In this document: piece by piece, positions 1 to 8,116 of the stretch
Layout: each line of letters starts with the position of its first letter
Position numbering within the stretch: position 1 is the first letter of the stretch
Assembly (NCBI RefSeq): GCF_013874595.1
Contig: NZ_CP059431.1
Span: forward strand, 1,240,001-1,304,000
DNA: 64,000 bases
Reading direction: 5' to 3'
DNA from: Flavobacterium sp. xlx-214
GTDB lineage: Bacteria; Bacteroidota; Bacteroidia; Flavobacteriales; Flavobacteriaceae
Translations under genes and position numbers: made by a program
Notes under the pieces: model-generated
Told to the model about the DNA's origin: nothing
What the model saw: only the letters and a program-made list of their open reading frames with translations
Database searches by the model: none

Positions 1-43
1 GAGTGTTTTTTAATGATAATGATTTAGATCATTTGCACACAAA

Positions 44-820
44 CTATTTTGCGATTGATTTTGTTTTAGGATGCTTAATCATATTGCCTGTGTAGCTATA
101 TAAATCTGGAAAATGTGTTTTAAACAAAGTTTCTTTTTCAAAAAATAATTCAATTAAAACAGAAATTAATTCTAAACGACTGGTAAAAGCATACGAACGT
201 AAAAAATTGATTTGATTAATTTTAGATGTGTTTTCTGGTGCTTCCATCCATTGATGAATGAGTCGAAAACCTTTTCTAAATGAATCAGAATCAGGATGTT
301 TAGCATAAGGTTGCATCATCTCAAAACACAAAGCGTGCGTAAATTCATGCAATGCTAAATCTTTACCGTCTTGATTATTTTTGATGTCGTGTTCAAATTC
401 GTCTAAAGCCAACATAACTACCTTCATTTTAGGGTTGAAATGTCCCGTGTGAGTTTCGTTTAAGTGTGAAAAGTATTGTGCGGTAGGGTAGACTACAATT
501 TTATCAAAACTATTGATTAAAAATTGATTGTAACCCAACGTAAGTTTTACATAACTAGCAGCAATTTCAATTTTATGTGCATTGGTTAAAGGTGCGTTTT
601 GTTGAGGTGCAAAAGCATACTGTTTTAGAAAACTTAAAATACGATTGTTGAAATTTAATTTAAATCTATGCGGCAGTTGATTAAAAAGAGGAAAAACTTT
701 TGCGATGCTATCTGCGTATTGATATATTAACTGTTCTGGAGTTAATTTTAATTCAAAATTGCCTTTGGGTGCATCTAAACGATATTGGTCATAAAAAAGT
801 CGAGATCCTGAAAAAAACAT
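44..820 (-). CDS. M90 (MtfA-like) zinc peptidase
   Basis: The 258-residue protein carries HEFTH at residues 158-162, the zinc-binding HExxH motif of the M90/MtfA peptidase family, with a Glu-rich stretch (ELISVLIELFFE) about 55 residues downstream that could supply the third ligand. E. coli MtfA is a cytosolic peptidase linked to regulation of glucose uptake through Mlc; no Mlc partner is seen here, so the substrate is unknown. No signal peptide or membrane helix is evident, suggesting a cytoplasmic enzyme. It is a single gene, separated by about 165 bp from the accC terminator. The family call is good; the physiological role is inference. Confidence 0.75.
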   Translation of the reverse strand: MFFSGSRLFYDQYRLDAPKGNFELKLTPEQLIYQYADSIAKVFPLFNQLPHRFKLNFNNRILSFLKQYAFAPQQNAPLTNAHKIEIAASYVKLTLGYNQFLINSFDKIVVYPTAQYFSHLNETHTGHFNPKMKVVMLALDEFEHDIKNNQDGKDLALHEFTHALCFEMMQPYAKHPDSDSFRKGFRLIHQWMEAPENTSKINQINFLRSYAFTSRLELISVLIELFFEKETLFKTHFPDLYSYTGNMIKHPKTKSIAK

Positions 821-951
821 AATTTTTTGTTTAAGATACTAAAATTCTATGAGTGTCGCAATAGTGAAAAGAAGAAAGCGTTGGAGTTTTTTTACTTTAA
901 ATGTTTAACATTATTAAGTAGTTTTCAATATAACAGGTAGGGTTATAAAAA

Positions 952-982
952 AATAAAGTTGAGTTTTTTACTCAACTTTATT
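952..982 (-). terminator. Terminator of fabH-accB-accC
   Basis: A 13-bp perfect hairpin (952-964 with 970-982, loop of five T on the plus strand) lies just after the accC stop and is followed on the minus strand by a T-rich tract. It should end the acetyl-CoA carboxylase transcript. Confidence 0.75.
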
Positions 983-985
983 AAA

Positions 986-2338
986 TTAACCTTCAATAGG
1001 TTTTTGTATTTTAAATGTTTCCATAAATGCAGTAGTATAATTACCTGCTACATAATCCGGATTATCCATTAATTGTCTGTGAAAAGGAATGGTAGTTTTA
1101 ATACCTTCAATTACAAACTCATCTAAAGCACGTTTCATTTTGCTAATTGCTTCTTCACGTGTTTGTGCAGTAGTAATTAATTTCGCAATCATTGAATCGT
1201 AATTTGGCGGAATGGTGTATCCTGAGTAAACATGTGTGTCTAAACGAACTCCATGACCTCCTGGTGCGTGTAATGTTGTGATACGACCTGGTGATGGACG
1301 AAAATCGTTAAACGGATCTTCAGCATTGATACGGCATTCAATTGAGTGTAATTCTGGTAAATAGTTTTTACCCGAAATTGGCACACCAGCAGCTACTAAA
1401 ATTTGCTCACGAATTAAATCGTAATCAATAACTTGTTCTGTAATAGGATGTTCTACTTGGATACGCGTGTTCATTTCCATAAAGTAGAAATTACGGTCTT
1501 TATCAACTAAAAATTCAATAGTTCCCGCACCTTCGTATTTAATGAATTCTGCTGCTTTTACTGCTGCTTTACCCATTTTTTCTCTTAATTCATCTGTCAT
1601 GAATGGAGAAGGCGTTTCTTCTGTTAATTTTTGATGACGACGTTGAATTGAACAATCGCGCTCAGATAAGTGACATGCTTTTCCGTAAGCATCACCCACT
1701 ACTTGAATTTCGATATGACGTGGATCAACAATTAATTTTTCCATGTACATGCCATCATTACCAAATGATGCAGCAGCTTCTTGGCGTGCGCTTTCCCAAG
1801 CTTTTTCAAGCTCGTCTTCTTTCCAGATTTCGCGCATTCCTTTACCACCACCACCTGCAGTAGCTTTCATCATTACAGGAAAACCAATTTCTTTGGCAAC
1901 TTTTCTAGCGTGCTCTAAAGATTCAAGTAAACCGTCAGATCCAGGTACACATGGTACACCAGCTGCTTTCATGGTTTCTTTAGCAGTAGCTTTATCACCC
2001 ATTTTCTCGATCATGCTTGGAGACGCACCAATAAATTTAATGTTGTGCTTTTGGCATAATTCTGAAAATTTAGCGTTTTCAGATAAAAATCCGTATCCAG
2101 GATGAATAGCATCTGCATTTGTAATTTCTGCAGCAGCAATAATATTAGACATTTTTAAGTACGATTGCGCACTTGGTGCAGGTCCAATACATACAGCTTC
2201 GTCTGCAAAACGTACATGTAAACTATCTGCATCTGCAGTAGAATAAACAGCTACCGTTTTAATACCCATTTCTCTACACGTTCTAATAATGCGTAAAGCA
2301 ATTTCACCACGGTTTGCAATTAATATTTTTTTAAACAT
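986..2338 (-). CDS. accC: Biotin carboxylase subunit of acetyl-CoA carboxylase
   Basis: This 450-residue protein uses ATP to carboxylate the biotin carried by AccB, the first half-reaction of malonyl-CoA synthesis for fatty acids. It shows the N-terminal biotin-carboxylase fold ([14 protein letters not shown]), the ATP-grasp glycine loop GGGGKGMR near residue 165 and the catalytic [14 protein letters not shown] segment near residue 290. The length is normal for bacterial AccC. It lies 47 bp after accB in the order fabH-accB-accC on the minus strand, a conserved arrangement, and is followed by a strong terminator. The carboxyltransferase subunits are not in this window. Confidence 0.97.
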   Translation of the reverse strand: MFKKILIANRGEIALRIIRTCREMGIKTVAVYSTADADSLHVRFADEAVCIGPAPSAQSYLKMSNIIAAAEITNADAIHPGYGFLSENAKFSELCQKHNIKFIGASPSMIEKMGDKATAKETMKAAGVPCVPGSDGLLESLEHARKVAKEIGFPVMMKATAGGGGKGMREIWKEDELEKAWESARQEAAASFGNDGMYMEKLIVDPRHIEIQVVGDAYGKACHLSERDCSIQRRHQKLTEETPSPFMTDELREKMGKAAVKAAEFIKYEGAGTIEFLVDKDRNFYFMEMNTRIQVEHPITEQVIDYDLIREQILVAAGVPISGKNYLPELHSIECRINAEDPFNDFRPSPGRITTLHAPGGHGVRLDTHVYSGYTIPPNYDSMIAKLITTAQTREEAISKMKRALDEFVIEGIKTTIPFHRQLMDNPDYVAGNYTTAFMETFKIQKPIEG

Positions 2339-2385
2339 ATGGTTTTTAGTTTAAATGAAACAATGTGTTGTAAAACCTATGTTTA

Positions 2386-2871
2386 TTAAGATGGATCTAC
2401 CAAGAATAATGGTTGATCAAACTCTACAGGAGATGAATCATCAACTAAAACCTTAACAATTTTTCCACTGATTTCAGATTCAATTTCATTGAATAATTTC
2501 ATTGCCTCAATAACACATAAAACATCACCTGTTTTAATAGTAGAACCTACTTCAACAAAAGCTGGTTTGTCTGGAGATGGTTTACGGTAAAAAGTTCCAA
2601 TAATTGGCGATTTTATTGTGATGTATTTAGCATCATCATCTGTAGAAGCAGCTTGCGCAGGCGCAGCAGTTTCTACAGTTGCAACTGGCGCAGCAATTTG
2701 AACTTGCGGCATGCCTACTGGCATTTGTTGCATGTAAGGTACGTTTTCAGCAGCAGCAGCTTCTGTAGTAGTTTTAATGGTGATTTTAAAATCATCCATT
2801 TCTAATTTTACCTCAGTAGCACCTGATTTTGCTACAAATTTAATTAGATTTTGAATTTCTTTAATATCCAT
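2386..2871 (-). CDS. accB: Biotin carboxyl carrier protein
   Basis: The 161-residue protein carries biotin for acetyl-CoA carboxylase. The C-terminal biotinyl domain contains EAMKLFNE, whose Lys is the biotinylation site; it is preceded by an Ala/Pro/Val-rich flexible linker (about residues 45-80) and an N-terminal segment starting MDIKEIQNLIKF that is typical of AccB. Asn after the MKL motif and the 'thumb' region before it look intact. It lies 41 bp after fabH and 47 bp before accC, so carrier and carboxylase are probably made from one transcript. Confidence 0.97.
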   Translation of the reverse strand: MDIKEIQNLIKFVAKSGATEVKLEMDDFKITIKTTTEAAAAENVPYMQQMPVGMPQVQIAAPVATVETAAPAQAASTDDDAKYITIKSPIIGTFYRKPSPDKPAFVEVGSTIKTGDVLCVIEAMKLFNEIESEISGKIVKVLVDDSSPVEFDQPLFLVDPS

Positions 2872-2912
2872 AATATAATTCTAAAATTTTGTTATTCAAT
2901 TATTTATTTAGT

Positions 2913-3914
2913 TTATTTTTCTGTGTTATATGCCCATTTTAAATAAATGGCTCCCCATGTAAAACCACCACCAAATGAAGCAATAATTAAATTATCGCCT
3001 TTTTTTAAATCTTTTTCAAAATCATTTAAAAGTAGGGGTAGGGTTGCAGAGGTTGTGTTGCCGTATTTGTGTATGTTAACTAAAACTTTATCTTCGTTTA
3101 AACCCATACGGTTTGCAGTAGCATCAATAATACGTTTGTTTGCCTGGTGTGGTACTAACCAATTAACATCGCTATGAGTTAAGTTGTTGCGTTGCATAAT
3201 TTGTTCACTTACATCAGCCATTCCTGAAACAGCATATTTAAATACTGTTTTTCCGTCTTGATGAACAAAATGTTGTTTGTTTTTTACTGTTTCTTCTGAT
3301 GGTGGAAGTAAAGAACCACCTGCTTCAATTTTTAAAAATTCACGACCAACACCATCGCTTTTTAAAATTTCGTCTTGAAAACCTAAGCCTTCTGTATTTG
3401 GTTCAACTAATACAGCACCTGCACCATCTCCAAAAATAATACAAGTAGCACGATCAGTATAATCAATTATTGAAGACATTTTATCGGCACCAATTAATAA
3501 TACTTTTTTGTATCTACCTGATTCTATATATGAAGTAGCTGTTGACAAACCATATAAAAAGCTAGAACATGCTGCTTGCAAATCATAAGAGAAAGCGTTT
3601 GTTGCGCCAATTTGTGTAGCTACATAAACGCCTGTTGAAGCAACGGGCATGTCTGGTGTGGTTGTAGCCATTAATACCAAGTCAATTTCTTTTGGGTCAA
3701 GACCTGTTTTTGCAAGTAAATCTTCAGCGGCTTTAATTGCCATGTAAGATGTACCTTTGTCTGTATCTTTTAAAATACGACGTTCTTTGATGCCTGTTCT
3801 TGATGTGATCCATTCATCGTTAGTGTCAACCATTGTTTCTAATACTTGATTAGATAAAACAAAATCAGGTACATATTTACCTACTGCTGTAATGGCTGCT
3901 GTAATCTTTGTCAT
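2913..3914 (-). CDS. fabH: 3-oxoacyl-ACP synthase III
   Basis: The 333-residue enzyme condenses an acyl-CoA primer with malonyl-ACP to start fatty acid synthesis. The catalytic triad is visible: Cys in QAACSSFLYG (near residue 115), His in VPHQANKRI and Asn in YGNTTSATLP. The C-terminal GGGFTWGA motif is intact. In flavobacteria the primer is often branched (isobutyryl or isovaleryl-CoA), but specificity cannot be read from the sequence. It follows the rpmF terminator, so either it has its own promoter in the 170 bp upstream or it is reached by read-through; I saw no exact TAnnTTTG box there. Confidence 0.96.
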   Translation of the reverse strand: MTKITAAITAVGKYVPDFVLSNQVLETMVDTNDEWITSRTGIKERRILKDTDKGTSYMAIKAAEDLLAKTGLDPKEIDLVLMATTTPDMPVASTGVYVATQIGATNAFSYDLQAACSSFLYGLSTATSYIESGRYKKVLLIGADKMSSIIDYTDRATCIIFGDGAGAVLVEPNTEGLGFQDEILKSDGVGREFLKIEAGGSLLPPSEETVKNKQHFVHQDGKTVFKYAVSGMADVSEQIMQRNNLTHSDVNWLVPHQANKRIIDATANRMGLNEDKVLVNIHKYGNTTSATLPLLLNDFEKDLKKGDNLIIASFGGGFTWGAIYLKWAYNTEK

Positions 3915-4039
3915 AAGGGACTATCTTTACGTTCAAAAAAGTTCAAAAAGTGTTGAAAATTACAAAAAAAATAGCAATTAGCATCAATTTTTGTCTAAAA
4001 ATGATGTTTTTTGAATTTATTTGATTTTTTGCAAATGTG

Positions 4040-4068
4040 AAAAAGCCCTCGCATAGCGGGGGCTTTTT
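4040..4068 (-). terminator. Terminator after rpmF
   Basis: A 13-bp hairpin with one G-T wobble (4040-4052 with 4056-4068, three-base loop) containing CCC/GGG at its base lies 18 bp past the rpmF stop and is followed on the minus strand by T residues. It separates the pdxA-DUF177-rpmF unit from fabH. Confidence 0.8.
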
Positions 4069-4086
4069 ATTTTATTTTTGATAAAA

Positions 4087-4281
4087 TTAAGCTACAGCCT
4101 CAGTTTTGTCTACTAAAACTTGACCTCTGTAGTATAATTTACCTTCGTGCCAATAAGCTCTGTGCATTAAATGTGCTTCACCAGTTACAGCGCAAGTTCC
4201 AATTGTTGGAGCTACTGCTTTGTAATGAGTTCTTCTTTTATCTCTTCTTGTTTTCGAGGTTTTTCTTTTAGGATGTGCCAT
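4087..4281 (-). CDS. rpmF: 50S ribosomal protein L32
   Basis: A 64-residue basic protein beginning [17 protein letters not shown], the signature N-terminus of bL32. The zinc-ribbon cysteines common in other L32 proteins are mostly absent (a single Cys in [10 protein letters not shown]), as in the Cys-poor form of L32. It is located 9 bp after the DUF177/YceD gene, the usual yceD-rpmF pairing across bacteria, and is followed by a strong terminator. Confidence 0.96.
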   Translation of the reverse strand: MAHPKRKTSKTRRDKRRTHYKAVAPTIGTCAVTGEAHLMHRAYWHEGKLYYRGQVLVDKTEAVA

Positions 4282-4290
4282 TTTACCGTA

Positions 4291-4902
4291 TTATTTATCC
4301 GTTAATAGTTGTTTTAATTTATCCCAACGTGGGTCTGTATCTTTATTGTTGTTGTCTGAATTATCTTCAGACGGTGTATTATCTGTTTCTTCTTCTGTAC
4401 TTTCTTCTTGGTTGATCATTTCTAAATCATCATCATCTAAAAAATCCAAACCTTCAAAATCGTCTTCATCATCTAAACTGTACTCTTCAGCAACGCTAGG
4501 ATGAACGCGTTTGTACGGAACCGATAAAGCAATCATTTCATATATATATTGCTTTACGTTTAATTGAAATTCTGCGAAAGGCAAAATTAACAAATCTTCA
4601 CTGTCATCATTGAACTCTTCTCCAAATTTGACGAATAATTTCAAAGTTCCTTCAATAGGTAAATCAAAATCTTCGTTTGTTTGGTCACAAGGTACGTTTA
4701 CGGTTCCTTTGTGGTGGAATTCTAGTTCTAACATGGTGGTTTTCTTTAACAAAGTTAAATCAACTTTAATGTTAGTGCTGTTGAATTCAGCGTAATCAAA
4801 CATATTGAAAAAATCGTTTTCAATTATGTATTCAAATTGATGTTCTCCTAATTTTAGTCCAGAGAACTGTACTAAAAAATCTTTTTCAGTTACCATAACC
4901 AT
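4291..4902 (-). CDS. YceD/DUF177 family protein
   Basis: The 203-residue acidic protein matches the YceD (DUF177) family, conserved next to rpmF and linked to 23S rRNA metabolism in other bacteria and plastids. The conserved core (VPCDQTNEDFDLPI, then a FAEFQLNVKQYIYEMI segment) is present; the last 50 residues are a highly acidic, low-complexity tail rich in D, E and N. The start at 4902 (MVMV) is a few bases downstream of an exact -7 box at 4916-4923; the second ATG at 4896 is an alternative. It forms a unit with rpmF 9 bp downstream. Confidence 0.85.
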   Translation of the reverse strand: MVMVTEKDFLVQFSGLKLGEHQFEYIIENDFFNMFDYAEFNSTNIKVDLTLLKKTTMLELEFHHKGTVNVPCDQTNEDFDLPIEGTLKLFVKFGEEFNDDSEDLLILPFAEFQLNVKQYIYEMIALSVPYKRVHPSVAEEYSLDDEDDFEGLDFLDDDDLEMINQEESTEEETDNTPSEDNSDNNNKDTDPRWDKLKQLLTDK

Positions 4903-4915
4903 CTATTTGAGCGTG

Positions 4916-4923
4916 CAAAGATA
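4916..4923 (-). promoter_or_regulatory. Predicted -7 box for DUF177-rpmF
   Basis: The minus strand reads TATCTTTG, an exact TAnnTTTG match to the Bacteroidota -7 element, 13 bp before the DUF177 start. No good TTG -33 box is found at the expected distance, so this is a moderate call. Confidence 0.45.
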
Positions 4924-4967
4924 TAAAAATAATTTTATTAAAAGCTTTTATTGATAATTTTTTAATG

Positions 4968-6011
4968 TTAATTACTAGAAACTTTTAATGGATTTTTTAT
5001 GCTTTGTAAATACTCGTTTTTATTTTTATAAATATCTAAAGCAGCGTAAACTGCATTTTTAAACGATGTAAAATCGGCAATGCCTTTTCCGGCAATATCA
5101 TAAGCGGTTCCATGATCTGGCGATGTGCGAATTTTGTTTAATCCGGCAGTGAAATTTACGCCGTTTCCAAAATTTAATGCTTTAAAAGGAATTAATCCTT
5201 GGTCATGATAACATGCAACAACGGCATCAAAATTTTTGTACTGCTCTGCTCCAAAAAAAGCATCGGCAGAATAAGGACCGTAAATAATGATGTTTTCATC
5301 AAACAATTCTTTAACGGTTTGCGTAATAAATGATTGTTCTTCTGTACCAATAATTCCGTTATCGCCACTATGAGGGTTTAATCCTAACAAGGCAATGCGT
5401 GGTTTTACTGCATTAAAATCTTGAATTAATGATTTGTTGATGGTGCGTACTTTTTGTTTAATAAGCTCTGGGTTTAATGCGGCAGAAACTTCTTGTAATG
5501 GCACATGATCGGTTAATAAACCTACTTTTAAATCATCACTAATCATAAACATTAAAGCGTTTCCTTCTAGTTCTTGATTTAAATAATCGGTATGACCAGG
5601 AAATTTAAAATCGTCTGATTGTATGTTGTATTTATTAATAGGTGCTGTAACCAAAGCATCAATTAAATCATCTTTTAATGCTTGCGTTGCCGCTGCAAAA
5701 GATTTAATGGCATATTTGCCTACATTGTCATCTAAAACACCAAAGTCTAAATTCACACCTTCTTTCCAAAGGTTTAAAACGTTGAATTTACCTAATTGAA
5801 TTTGGTCAAGAGAATCAATTCCGTGAATAACGGTTGTACAATTAATATTTTTTTTAAGGAATGATAATAATTTAACGTTACCAAAAACCACAGGGGTACA
5901 AAGTTCCATCATACGTGGGTCTTCAAAAGTTTTTAAAATTACTTCTGGGCCCACACCATTCATATCGCCAATTGATATTCCTAAAACAATATTTTCGCCT
6001 TTTTTAAACAT
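4968..6011 (-). CDS. pdxA: 4-hydroxythreonine-4-phosphate dehydrogenase
   Basis: The 347-residue enzyme oxidises 4-phosphohydroxy-threonine in the DXP-dependent route to pyridoxal phosphate, giving the substrate for PdxJ. Family motifs are present: SIGDMNGVGPEVILK at the N-terminus, the metal-binding FPGHTDYL (near residue 138), and CYHDQGLIPFKAL (near residue 265) with a metal-ligand His. It is the upstream gene of the DUF177-rpmF group (65 bp gap) and is divergent from ribE across a 55-bp promoter region. Confidence 0.95.
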   Translation of the reverse strand: MFKKGENIVLGISIGDMNGVGPEVILKTFEDPRMMELCTPVVFGNVKLLSFLKKNINCTTVIHGIDSLDQIQLGKFNVLNLWKEGVNLDFGVLDDNVGKYAIKSFAAATQALKDDLIDALVTAPINKYNIQSDDFKFPGHTDYLNQELEGNALMFMISDDLKVGLLTDHVPLQEVSAALNPELIKQKVRTINKSLIQDFNAVKPRIALLGLNPHSGDNGIIGTEEQSFITQTVKELFDENIIIYGPYSADAFFGAEQYKNFDAVVACYHDQGLIPFKALNFGNGVNFTAGLNKIRTSPDHGTAYDIAGKGIADFTSFKNAVYAALDIYKNKNEYLQSIKNPLKVSSN

Positions 6012-6030
6012 GCGTTGTATTAATTATTGC

Positions 6031-6049
6031 TAATTTTGTTACAAATTTA
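6031..6049. promoter_or_regulatory. Back-to-back -7 boxes between pdxA and ribE
   Basis: Plus-strand TAATTTTG (6031-6038) points at ribE and minus-strand TAAATTTG (6042-6049) points at pdxA. Both are exact TAnnTTTG matches and only three bases separate them. Neither has a clear TTG box at the usual distance. The two genes belong to cofactor pathways (riboflavin, pyridoxal phosphate), so overlapping promoters could make their expression mutually exclusive; that is inference. Confidence 0.5.
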
Positions 6050-6066
6050 GTAAAATTATTCTACTT

Positions 6067-6657
6067 ATGTTTACTGGTATTATTGAAACTCTTGGAGTTA
6101 TAAATAAAATAGAGCATGAACAAACAAATGTGCATCTATTTATAGAAAGTTCTTTTACAAACGAATTAAAAATTGATCAAAGTGTAGCGCATAATGGTGT
6201 GTGTTTAACCGTGGTAGAAATTAATGATACCATTTTTAAAGTTACAGCTATAAAGGAAACGATAGATGTTACTACTATTGGAAATTGGAACGTTGGCGAT
6301 GTGGTAAATTTAGAAAGAGGGATGTTTTTAAATACACGTTTAGATGGACACATTGTACAAGGACATGTTGATGAAACAGCTGTGGTGACTAAGATTGAAG
6401 AGGTGGGAGGAAGTACTTATTTTAGTTTTGAATACGATAAAAAATCAAAATATGTAACTATTGAAAAAGGATCTATTACGGTTGATGGAACCAGTTTAAC
6501 AGTCGTGAATTCGGGTATTAATACCTTTAGCGTGGCTATTATTCCTTATACATTAGAGCATACTTTGTTTAAAACCTATAAAGTGGGTACAAAAGTAAAT
6601 TTAGAATTTGATGTAATTGGAAAATATGTAACCAAGTTGTTACAGTTAGAAAAATAA
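6067..6657 (+). CDS. ribE: Riboflavin synthase (alpha chain)
   Basis: The 196-residue enzyme dismutates two 6,7-dimethyl-8-ribityllumazine molecules into riboflavin. It begins with the signature MFTGIIE and contains two lumazine-binding repeats (about residues 1-97 and 98-190), the second starting at GHIVQGHVD; CLTV in repeat one and SLTV in repeat two are the matching ligand-binding strands. The length is normal. It stands alone, convergent with a carbonic anhydrase gene across a shared terminator. No FMN riboswitch was recognised upstream. Confidence 0.95.
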   Translation: MFTGIIETLGVINKIEHEQTNVHLFIESSFTNELKIDQSVAHNGVCLTVVEINDTIFKVTAIKETIDVTTIGNWNVGDVVNLERGMFLNTRLDGHIVQGHVDETAVVTKIEEVGGSTYFSFEYDKKSKYVTIEKGSITVDGTSLTVVNSGINTFSVAIIPYTLEHTLFKTYKVGTKVNLEFDVIGKYVTKLLQLEK

Positions 6658-6682
6658 AAAAAAGCCCATTGGGCTTTTTTTT
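6656..6682. terminator. Bidirectional terminator ribE / carbonic anhydrase
   Basis: A GCCCA/TGGGC palindrome (6664-6674) flanked by an A-run on the left and a T-run on the right serves ribE on the plus strand and the carbonic anhydrase gene on the minus strand. Confidence 0.8.
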
Positions 6683-6686
6683 ATTT

Positions 6687-7331
6687 TTAATCAAATTTAA
6701 ATACTTTAGTAAGACTATCGTTATTGGTGTGTGTATGGTTTAAATCAATTAACTGCCCAGAGCCAATGTTAATTACCATGCCATGTACTGCTAATGGTTG
6801 TTGGTTTTTCCAAGCGTTTTGAACAATAGATGTTCTGCATAAATTTAAAACCTGTTCTTGAACATTTAATTCAACCAAACGATTTTCTTTTTCATGTTGA
6901 TTGTTTATAGCGTCAATTTCAGTAGCGTGTAAACGATATACATCTTTAATATGTGATAGCCAGTTATCAATAATACCATATTGAGAACTACTTAACGATG
7001 CAGCAACACCACCACAACCATAATGACCTGCAACAATAATGTGCTTTACTTTTAAAACATTTACAGCATAATCTAAAACAGATAGCATGTTCATGTCTGA
7101 GTGAACACAAACGTTTGCAATGTTTCTGTGTACAAAGACTTCACCTGGTTTGGTGCCTGTTAATTCGTTGGCAGGTACGCGGCTATCGGCACAGCCAATC
7201 CATAAAATTTCAGGATTTTGTCCTTTGGCTAATTGCTCAAATCTGCCCGAGGTGTCGTTTTTTACAAACTCCATCCATTCTTTGTTTCCATCAATAATTT
7301 TATTGAAGCTTTCTTTTAAATCTTTACACAT
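6687..7331 (-). CDS. Beta-carbonic anhydrase (first copy)
   Basis: The 214-residue enzyme interconverts CO2 and bicarbonate. The zinc-site residues are all visible: Cys47 and the Asp49-Arg51 dyad in CADSRVPA, then His103 and Cys106 in GHYGCGG. It resembles the E. coli Can-type beta class in length and in the GTKPGEVFVHRNIAN segment. It has its own exact -7 box and is separated by a terminator from the second, clearly different beta-carbonic anhydrase next door. Cytoplasmic; no signal peptide. Confidence 0.93.
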   Translation of the reverse strand: MCKDLKESFNKIIDGNKEWMEFVKNDTSGRFEQLAKGQNPEILWIGCADSRVPANELTGTKPGEVFVHRNIANVCVHSDMNMLSVLDYAVNVLKVKHIIVAGHYGCGGVAASLSSSQYGIIDNWLSHIKDVYRLHATEIDAINNQHEKENRLVELNVQEQVLNLCRTSIVQNAWKNQQPLAVHGMVINIGSGQLIDLNHTHTNNDSLTKVFKFD

Positions 7332-7354
7332 AATTTTTTCTGTTAGATTTAAGG

Positions 7355-7362
7355 CAAAATTA
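7355..7362 (-). promoter_or_regulatory. Predicted -7 box of first carbonic anhydrase gene
   Basis: Minus-strand TAATTTTG matches TAnnTTTG exactly, 23 bp before the start codon. The -33 element is not obvious. Confidence 0.45.
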
Positions 7363-7401
7363 CGACTAATGAATTTATTTTTTGGTGATTTTTAAATAAA
7401 A

Positions 7402-7424
7402 AAAGTCGACAAATTGCCGACTTT
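7402..7424 (-). terminator. Terminator of SulP-carbonic anhydrase unit
   Basis: An AAAGTCG/CGACTTT hairpin (7402-7408 with 7418-7424), partly extendable inward, is followed on the minus strand by a run of seven T, 30 bp past the second carbonic anhydrase stop. Confidence 0.7.
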
Positions 7425-7453
7425 CTATTCTTGATTTTTGTAGGATTATCGTT

Positions 7454-8089
7454 TTACAAGAATACAACGCTTCCTGTTTCAACATCGTAATTTGCTCCTA
7501 CAATTTTAATTTTCCCTTCTTCTTCCATTTTCCTAAGGGTTGAGCTTTCTTTGCGAATATGTTCTATGGCATTTAAAATATTGTGATGATTTAATCTTTC
7601 TAAAAGATCGGTGTTTTTAGAATTGCGCTCTTCGCCATCTTTCATGATATTCTTAATAATTGGATCGAAATGACCAACTAAATGGTTTAAATTATCCATG
7701 CCAAGACCTTCAATAGCTGCTGCATCTAAGCCACCTTTTAAAGCGCCGCATTTTGTATGTCCTAATACTACTACTAATTTAGAACCTGCTACGTTACAAC
7801 CAAATTCCATTGATCCTAAAATATCTTGATTTACAAAATTACCTGCAATTCTTACACTGAAAATATCGCCTAAACCTTGATCAAAAATTAATTCTGCTGA
7901 TGTACGGCTGTCTATGCAACTTAAAACTACAGCAAAAGGCCATTGCCCTGCTCTTGTGTCGTTTACTTGTGCTAACAAATCGCGATTTGCTTTTAAGTTA
8001 TTTACAAATCGTGTGTTGCCTTCTTTTAAAATTTCTAATGCTTTTTCAGGTGTAATGGTTGCTTGTGTTTCTAATGTATGTGCTTTCAT
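7454..8089 (-). CDS. Beta-carbonic anhydrase (second copy, with SulP)
   Basis: A 211-residue beta-class carbonic anhydrase with Cys58, Asp60 and Arg62 in SCIDSRTSAE and His111/Cys114 in GHTKCGALKGG. It is only weakly similar to the neighbouring copy and belongs to a different subgroup, with a longer N-terminal helix region. It starts 27 bp after the SulP transporter gene and must be co-transcribed with it. Linkage of SulP transporters to carbonic anhydrase is a recurring theme and suggests handling of bicarbonate taken up by the transporter. No secretion signal is visible. Confidence 0.92.
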   Translation of the reverse strand: MKAHTLETQATITPEKALEILKEGNTRFVNNLKANRDLLAQVNDTRAGQWPFAVVLSCIDSRTSAELIFDQGLGDIFSVRIAGNFVNQDILGSMEFGCNVAGSKLVVVLGHTKCGALKGGLDAAAIEGLGMDNLNHLVGHFDPIIKNIMKDGEERNSKNTDLLERLNHHNILNAIEHIRKESSTLRKMEEEGKIKIVGANYDVETGSVVFL

Positions 8090-8116
8090 TTTTCTTACTT
8101 TCTTTAAATTTGTTTA

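Noticed and set aside
1603..2105. Plus-strand ORFs opposite accC
   Set aside because: They lie fully within a well-supported conserved gene on the other strand and have no family match; they are shadow frames.
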